DNA from: Favolaschia claudopus
Taxonomy: Eukaryota; Basidiomycota; Agaricomycetes; Agaricales; Mycenaceae
Assembly: GCA_037176885.1 (NCBI GenBank)
Contig: JAWWNJ010000077.1
Span: forward strand, 868,001-932,000
DNA: 64,000 nt
Direction of reading: 5' to 3'
The position numbers and the translations under genes were made by a program. Within the stretch, counting starts at the first letter, position 1. Every line of letters starts with the position of its first letter. Positions 57,564 through 64,000 of the stretch are shown one piece after another. The notes below the pieces were generated by a model. It saw only the letters and a program-made list of their open reading frames with translations. It was not told the origin of the DNA and did not search any database.

Positions 57564-59361
57564 GATTCAGCATCATGTTTGGAACAGGTTACAACGAGGG
57601 TGGAGGGCTGACAGTCTATTTATTCACGATTTGTATCTGGTGCTTGGAAATGTATCTCTTATGACACTCTGGGTATCAAACAGGCTTCTATTAGAAGTAA
57701 GCTGAGCTCACAGATACACAATCTAATTTATAAACTTCCCTGCACGATACACATGGACCCACATCACGTTACCTTGGGAGGTGAGCTTTCTTGGAATTAT
57801 CACCGGTTGAACAAGCAGAGTCCAGACATTACACTTTTTGTTTCGAATACAGTACGAGCCCTCAAGGCCTCACGCCGTCGGTTCGTCGACAAATAAGGAC
57901 ATGAAACCCGTGCACAACTCAAGAGGTGAGTGTTGGGTGAGTGGATTTAAAATCGCCGACATTACGTAACCTCCCAAAATCGGTGACAGCTGTCAGAGGG
58001 GGGGTACGTAAGTGATGGCCTGCGGTTTGCGCTGGATTGGGGTTGAGCCGAAAATATACGACGTCAGTCGCCGACTTCACCCGAGGCTTACGCTCTGCCG
58101 ACAGCTGCCGAACGCTATCAAAAAATGTTTCGGAAACGCAGTTACATATCCCACATGAGGATATGAGATAATCTGAAGAGGCAGAACCATACTATGGATC
58201 TAAGAATGGGGGGGTAGACGAATTTTCAGGGCGTTTGGTTCTGATTGTGAGGCACAGTAAGAAGCTGAAAGTCGGACGAGGGAAAAGTTGGTCGGCTTTA
58301 TCGGACTGCCTAATTTGGGGGGGTTGTCAAAGAGGTCCGGATCCAAGAGGTCTGTGTTACGATCGGGAAGATCGCTCACCTCTTGGCGCAACTTGTGAAA
58401 GAGAGCACTGACGATCCCTCTTATTCGGCTAACGGGCCGGATCTTAGTCATCCATCATCTGAGCTTGAAAAGAACTCGGCAGCGTTCGGTGAGCTTGTTG
58501 CTCTCAGATGTGGGTTCCCGGAAACAGCTGGCAGAGCAGGCATTAGCACTTACAACGTATCCTGGCTCTAAGAATAAATGTTTTGAAGAGAAATTCGGTC
58601 TTATGTCTCATTTTCTATGAAATACATATGAATCTGATAGCTTTCGGAATGTGCTGTTCCCATGGACGTAGGGGGTCAGTGAGGATATCTGGAATGGAGA
58701 TAAAGGGTGCTAAACGAGTCGGAATAGCCCAGATAGACTTTTATTGGTGGAATGTGGTGATGGATGGGTTGTTTGACAGAAACAATCTGAACAGAACACT
58801 TGTTTTCATGGACTGGAGAACTTGCATCACTCATATTCTGTAGCTCGAGTGCTCATTGAAATTTAGAAAAGTGGACGGCGAGAAATTACACCAATGTCGG
58901 GTACCTACATGCAGATATGTCATGTAAATACACACAGAGACTTCCGGAACATAGAAAAGCATAGGATAAAATTGTCGGTATGCTCTCATATGTACCAGCA
59001 ACTATCTCAAGGGTTGAATCACCTTCATACAGGTACATTGAAGGTCTTGGACGTTGGTCTACAGCGTCCCAAAAGGAAGCCGATGAAAGTTACGTCATGC
59101 CGAATAAGAGGGATCGACCGTCCCCTCCTTGTGAAACTCGCGAATTAATAATTGAGTTGCCGCTGCGGCAATGCTGTGCCACTGTTCCGGCAATCACGCG
59201 GGTATGATCGCACAGCCTGAGGTCGCAACTGTCTCTTGAGCTTGAACTTCGCCAACTGCGCCTTTGCTGCGCCGCAAGTGTTCATTGAGACTCTAAAAGC
59301 GCATATACTATCGCCCAATAATTCCGATTAACTCGCTCGCTGGCCATTGACTTGCTCAAGA
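57564..59361. other. Intergenic region
   Basis: About 1.8 kb with only short frames, none with recognisable similarity. A G-run near 58207 and another near 58317 stand out. No gene supported. Confidence 0.5.
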
Positions 59362-62300
59362 ATGGAGCCACCACCGACCGTCGGGCTCCTCTATCTCCCC
59401 ATGACAGAAGCAGATGGACAAGAGGCACCAATACCTGGTTCCAAACGAAGGAGATTAAAAGGGGCTTGTGATGCATGTAGAGCTCGTAAAGGTGAGTGAA
59501 TGCGACACGCCCAGACGCGGCGTGTACTGAAATTAGTTCTGTTGGCAGTCAGATGTAAGCAACGTGAATCTTGATGAAGCTTGACGCGTCGGCTCACGAA
59601 AAGAAAAACGGCAGGCGATTCTGCAAGGCAACCCAACAATGTTTGCTCTAACTGCATCTCTTTCAATGTTTCCTGCACACATAACGGGACTACGAAGGTT
59701 CGAATCTATATAGGAGGTTTCCCGCCCGAATGCTTATTCAAAATCGCAGTCAGATGCTTCTAAACAGCCCGTTAGCGGATTTGCATTCTCCACGTACGCA
59801 CTTGATAATATGTCGGTTCCTTCTCTGGCTGACCCGATTCTTCAAGTACTGGACATTTCTCGATGGATTCTGCAAACGCAAAAGCGGTAGCCTGTATTCT
59901 GTCCGAAATGTCCAAGGAAATCTCATTCCCCTTCCATAGGAAACCGATATTTCCACTGGAAAAACTGCGCAAGACCATGTTGAGGCAATTCTTGTTCAAT
60001 CGACTGCATATATCGCTGCTGAAGATCTACGAAACGTCTTGCTTGACATCGCTCGATATTCGAGGAAACTCGAACAAGAGATACAAATGCTTCAAGCTCG
60101 AGTATCTAATTTGCCAGCGGCTTCAGCACTGTCGGCTCCATCGCCTTCGAACACGACGTCTTCCAACGATGACTCCACGGACTCCTCCCCCGATGGAATC
60201 ATGGCTCTTGTAGATGATCTCAAAGCAATGCACCTCGTGAACCCGAATAGAATTACGTTCCATGGGCGGTCCAGTGGGCTATATCTCATCAAAACTGCGC
60301 AAGCATTGAGAGCAGAGCACGACGGACCGAACGTAAAGCAGCCAGAACCCACACGTAGAAAAGAATTCTGGTCATGTCCTGTGAGTAACATTCTTTTTCT
60401 CTTTCTCTCCTCGATCGGTTTATCAACATATCTCAGTGGGAAGTCAGTCCTCCGCCTCCGAGCCCGATATATCGGTTTCCGCCGCAAGACCTCATGGAAC
60501 AGCTCATTTCAATCTACTTCACACGTCTAAATATTCTCACCGCACTGCTACATCGTCCATCATTCGAGAAATCACTCGCCGCTGGACTTCATGCAGTCGA
60601 CCCTGCATTTGGCTCAGTCGTGTTGGCGGTTTGCGCTCTGGCATCGAGGTACTGCGATGATCCCAGAGTCATACTCAAAGGAACCAACACAAAACTGAGT
60701 TCCGGCTGGGAATGGTTCCAACAAATACGATATCCGAACCGCGAATTTCATCTGGCTCGAACTATACACGACCTGCAACGCTACGCTGTGAGTGATATCC
60801 GTGCCTACGAAGATGTATGTAGCAAATGAACTTCAATTGTCGACAGCTCTGCATTCTGTATCTTCAGGGTACAGCTTCTCCAGAGGCATGTTGGATCTAT
60901 GCTGCCATCGGACTTCGGAATCTTCAAGATATTGGGGTACATATAAGCAAAGTTTACCGTGGATACGACAACGATGGCAGCACGCTGAGAACCATTGAAG
61001 ACGAGCTCTATACTCGGGTTTTCTGGATTTTAATGGCGGCGGACATGCTCATGAGCGCGTTTATCGGGAGACCGCGTCTAATGAAGGATGAAGAGTTCGC
61101 AATCCACTCATTTATCGGAGAATTCACAGGATTGGCTAATTATTCTCCAGCTACGATATCGATTACCCGGTAGCGGTTGATGACGAATTTTGGGATCACC
61201 CGGATCCCACGAAACGGTTCAAACAACCTGAAGGAAAACCGTCTGTATACGCCTTCATGACTCCGTACTTGAAACTTCTGGAGATATTGGGAGCAGCGCA
61301 GAGAACCATTGTACGTCACGTTCTCGACTTCGTTGAGATCGCGGCTCATGCTGGCACCAGTATTCGGTCAAACGGGCACAACGGAGTCAAGCGACTGTGG
61401 CAGAACTTGACTCGCTGTTGAACGGATGGGTGGATACAATTCCTGATCATTGTAAGTGTCGATCGTTCTGCCAGTAGTATACCAGCGTGAACTTTTCGGT
61501 TATCACGCAGTGCGATGGGACCCTCACAGAGAAGATGAACCGTTCGCTACACAATCCGCATGTTTGTATGCGTCCTATTATCATGGTTCGTATCTTGTTC
61601 AATTCTGGTGTTGTATGTTGTATCAACGACTTCTCCTCAGTGTGCTCTATTTCAGTCTGCTTGCTTGCTGTTTACGAAGAGTTCGTAGGTTCAGATACAA
61701 ATCCATCGGACGTTTATTCCATCACCGATGAATGATGCTAGCTTGTCATCGGTAAGCACGGTCTCTCTTCAGATACGGAGTATCAAAACTTAGAATTATA
61801 TCTAGACGTTCCCTTCTCTTGCAATTTGTGCCAATTCAGCTCGTTCGTGCAGCCGAGTGATGGAAATACAAGCTAGGCGTAGTCTTGTTGCCCATCCACA
61901 AGTAGTTGTATGTTTCGTATTTCTTTACTGGATAAAATCTGAATCATATCCCGCTACAGAATGCGCTCATGGATTCTGCAATCGTGATTCTCTTGAACGT
62001 GTGGGGGGCCGGTCGAACCGGAATTACCGTTGACCCACAACGGGCAATCAACGACGTCCATAAATGTATCAGCGTGCTCAAGATGTACGAACGGCAGTAA
62101 GTTGAACATCTACATCGCCGCATGTTCATCATACTAAATGAAATTGCTGTAGTTGGCAAGCGGCCGGAAAATATTGGTTAGCGCCTATGTTCAAACCTTG
62201 TTAGTCAAGTTCTGATCCCAGTGGCAGCGATATGCTATTCACGGTCGGAAAAACTCTAATCACCAACCCTCCGTCTGCGGAGTTCTCGACACGTAAACAT

Positions 62301-62618
62301 GCTCGGGGGGGCCCAGAGCCTGTTCCTCGGGCCATGCCTCCTCCATCCTCACGGGCCATGTCAATCTCCAGTGTAACTGCATCCGCCTCCATTCACCCGC
62401 ACACGGAATCTCAGGATCTAGCTTCTTATTCGCTGCCTTTATCCACAGAGGAGCTTGGCACCTTGCCTGTCTATCACTCGTTCGATTGGAGCGTACCTTT
62501 TGGTAACTTTGCTCCGGATAGTGACTTCGGACATACACAACCTCAATATATGTTCAACTTCAACCATGGCAATCAGGATACTCATACGGGTGAATTTCAA
62601 CCAGTTCGCCTTATGTAG
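59362..62618 (+). CDS. Zn(2)Cys(6) fungal-specific transcription factor
   Basis: DNA-binding regulator of the Gal4 class. Start ATG 59362 (MEPPPTVGLLYLPMTEADGQ), then basic SKRRRLKGA and the zinc cluster CDACRARKVRCD...CSNCISFNVSC; all six Cys are present only if a 6-nt exon (59549-59554) is used. A coiled-coil-like stretch (RYSRKLEQEIQMLQARV, about 60045-60100) could mediate dimers. The middle homology region follows: LMEQLISIYFTRLNILTALL HRPSFEKSL (about 60490-60585), SVVLAVCALASRYCDDPRV, ASPEACWIYAAIGLRNLQDI, GVHISKVY, DELYTRVFWILMAADMLMSA FIGRPRLM (about 61000-61085), then DYPVAVDDEFWDHPDPTKRF and PYLKLLEILGAAQRT. The C-terminal exons include ALMDSAIVILLNVWGAGRTG and a Ser/Pro-rich tail ending QPVRLM. 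Many short introns; some middle junctions (61320-61960) are uncertain. Target genes unknown. Confidence 0.82.
59549..59554 (+). other. 6-nt microexon inside the zinc cluster
   Basis: TCAGAT is flanked by GGCAG and GTAAGC. It joins CGTAAAG (exon 1, ends 59491) to GCGATTCTGC (exon 3, starts 59615), giving R-K-V-R-C-D. Flanking introns are 57 and 60 nt. Confidence 0.75.
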
Positions 62619-63026
62619 ACATTCACTGATTGCAATAGGTTCCTCGTCAGATGCATCGTCCAACTATGCGTCATATATCGAGTGAGGATATCTAGCTCGA
62701 TGCCAAGATTTATACTAACTCGAGTATCCAGTTGGGCGACTCGTGATTGGACGACTTATGTTGACAGCGTTGATCAAATTCTGCGCTCGTTTGAGGGTCA
62801 GAGTCCATGACCGCACAAATCATTCAACATTGCCTCAGGCAGTTCTCATCATCTTGTTTCTGGCAATAGACTGGTTTCTGTAACGCTTCCTTTGTCATTC
62901 AGCTTCGCTAGACACAGTCACTCAGCACTTGTACTTTATCAACGCAACAACGGCATGTAAGTTTAACCTAATGCAAAATTCCAGTCTGTCACCTAGTAGT
63001 ACTGTGTTGAATGCTCAGAACCTACC
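62619..63026. other. Intergenic region between convergent genes
   Basis: No gene seen. Confidence 0.6.
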
Positions 63027-63868
63027 TCAAGTCAAGTCCACGACTTCTCCCAGGATAAGCGAGTGCGGGACCTCCTCCAATTTCACTCTTTTTCTCGGAC
63101 GATTGAAATCATCGATCTCAGCCTTATCCTCCTCCTTTACTACCACACTTGCCTCCAATTTCGGGATCACGGTCTGCGTGACACATAGGTCCTGTTCCTG
63201 CTGGAACTTGGTATGCAGCTTGTTCTCATCCTCAATCCCTTTCGTCGCTGACGCCACAATCTCATTCTTGATCTCCTGTCCCTTCTCCTGCTCGTCTTTA
63301 ATACACATCGTCTTCTCATTGTTGACGTTTGCATCGAGCGCAAGGGCCACGGTCTCAACACTCAGCTGCTGGGCGAACTCAACATCAATCTTGTCTTTAC
63401 TAGCCTGCTGAGCCACGACACCCTGTTTGAGCGCAAAGCTATCAGCATTGATGCAAACTATCTTGTTGTCATATTTTCCGGAATTTTGCTCAAGGGGAAC
63501 GACAAGTCGCGTATCCGCCGTTGCAATTTTTTCCTGCAAGGGGGAAGTTGAATTCCTATGAATGGTCGCTGAAAATAGCGATAGAAATGAACGGACGCTC
63601 ATGATTTGATTTTCTTCTTCGTCCGACTGAAGCTCGTAGATCTCAACACCAGTATCAGGATTCTCCAGTTGCAAAGATTCTGAAGAAGACGGGACGATTC
63701 CGTTCGCGCGAAGTATTTCTGTGGATCTAGATCTAGCATTCCGGCGAATGTTTTATGATGACACGAACCTATTGAACGGTATTTGAACCGAAATGTTACG
63801 ATATCGGGACCAGCGGGCTTAGTCGACACAAACTGTCTAGGCTGCTCAAAAACTTGGTCGGGCCCTAG
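63027..63868 (-). CDS. DUF7918-like protein with nuclear features (5' end uncertain)
   Basis: The visible part starts after a splice acceptor near 63869 with LGPDQVFEQPRQFVSTKPAG PDIVTFRFKYRSI; an intron (about 63771-63722, starting GTTCGT) is followed by EILRANGIVPSSSESLQ. FKYRS plus LRANGIVP is the pattern of a basidiomycete domain that I recall as DUF7918. The rest is Lys/Glu/Gln-rich, probably disordered, with RPRKRVKLEE resembling a nuclear localisation signal and a C-terminal EVVDLT that looks like a SUMO-interacting motif. The first exon(s) lie at 63900-64000 or past the right edge. Function unknown. Confidence 0.6.
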
Positions 63869-64000
63869 CCTATATTTTGGCAAGTGTTTGTTGTTAGTTC
63901 AATTGCCGCTGTGTTGCAGCTTCAGTCATAACGTACAATGTGTACTGCGAAATCATTTTCTTTGAGTTTTCATGTACCTTCGCGTTTGGAAATGTAGGAA
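63869..64000 (-). other. Likely intron or 5' part of the DUF7918-like gene
   Basis: Ends (minus strand) in AAAATATAG, a good acceptor. Short frames inside could be a first exon but none is convincing. Confidence 0.4.

Overview
The window reads as a basidiomycete fungus, most likely an agaricomycete. Genes are split by many short introns (about 45-70 nt, GT-AG), gene spacing is tight, and families typical of mushroom-forming fungi are present: predicted AAA-ATPases, F-box proteins, DUF7918-like and arrestin-like proteins, a basidiomycete transposase-like family, and a Stealth-family xylosylphosphotransferase-like protein. No bacterial operons, CRISPR array, rRNA or convincing tRNA was found. 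All calls come from reading translations and splice signals by eye, so exon limits are approximate.

Left part (1-15 kb), repeat-rich. A transposase-like gene with a BED-like zinc finger runs on the minus strand and leaves the left edge. A CAAG-rich non-coding stretch follows. A predicted AAA-ATPase gene (minus) is cut in two by a complete Ty1/copia element with LTRs that look identical and a 5-bp target duplication. A second AAA-ATPase copy lies head-to-head with it and is broken by frameshifts.

15-28 kb. A septin of the Cdc11/AspA type keeps its intron layout but carries many small indels. Next come an intact CLC chloride channel/transporter, a small protein gene, the 40S-maturation factor TSR1, and the UV-damage endonuclease UVDE/Uve1.

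28-40 kb. A third AAA-ATPase copy, apparently intact, is followed by a membrane-anchored protein kinase. An inverted-duplication cluster of a small unknown gene family (copies A, B, C) is mixed with a decayed copy of the 3' end of the neighbouring RAD7-like repair gene.

40-64 kb, mostly housekeeping. An F-box protein, V-ATPase subunit c'' and an ARFRP1/Arl3-type GTPase (their start codons separated by only 74 bp), a CUE-domain protein, the xylosylphosphotransferase-like protein, a PPG1-type phosphatase whose 3' end is tandemly duplicated, an arrestin-like protein, a Zn2Cys6 transcription factor with a 6-nt microexon inside its zinc cluster, and a DUF7918-like protein at the right edge.

The genes do not form one pathway. 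UVDE and RAD7 both serve UV-lesion repair. V-ATPase, ARFRP1, CLC and the xylosylphosphotransferase-like protein all act in the endomembrane system. The most unusual parts are the AAA-ATPase family caught in three states (interrupted, frameshifted, intact) and the inverted-duplication cluster at 34-40 kb.
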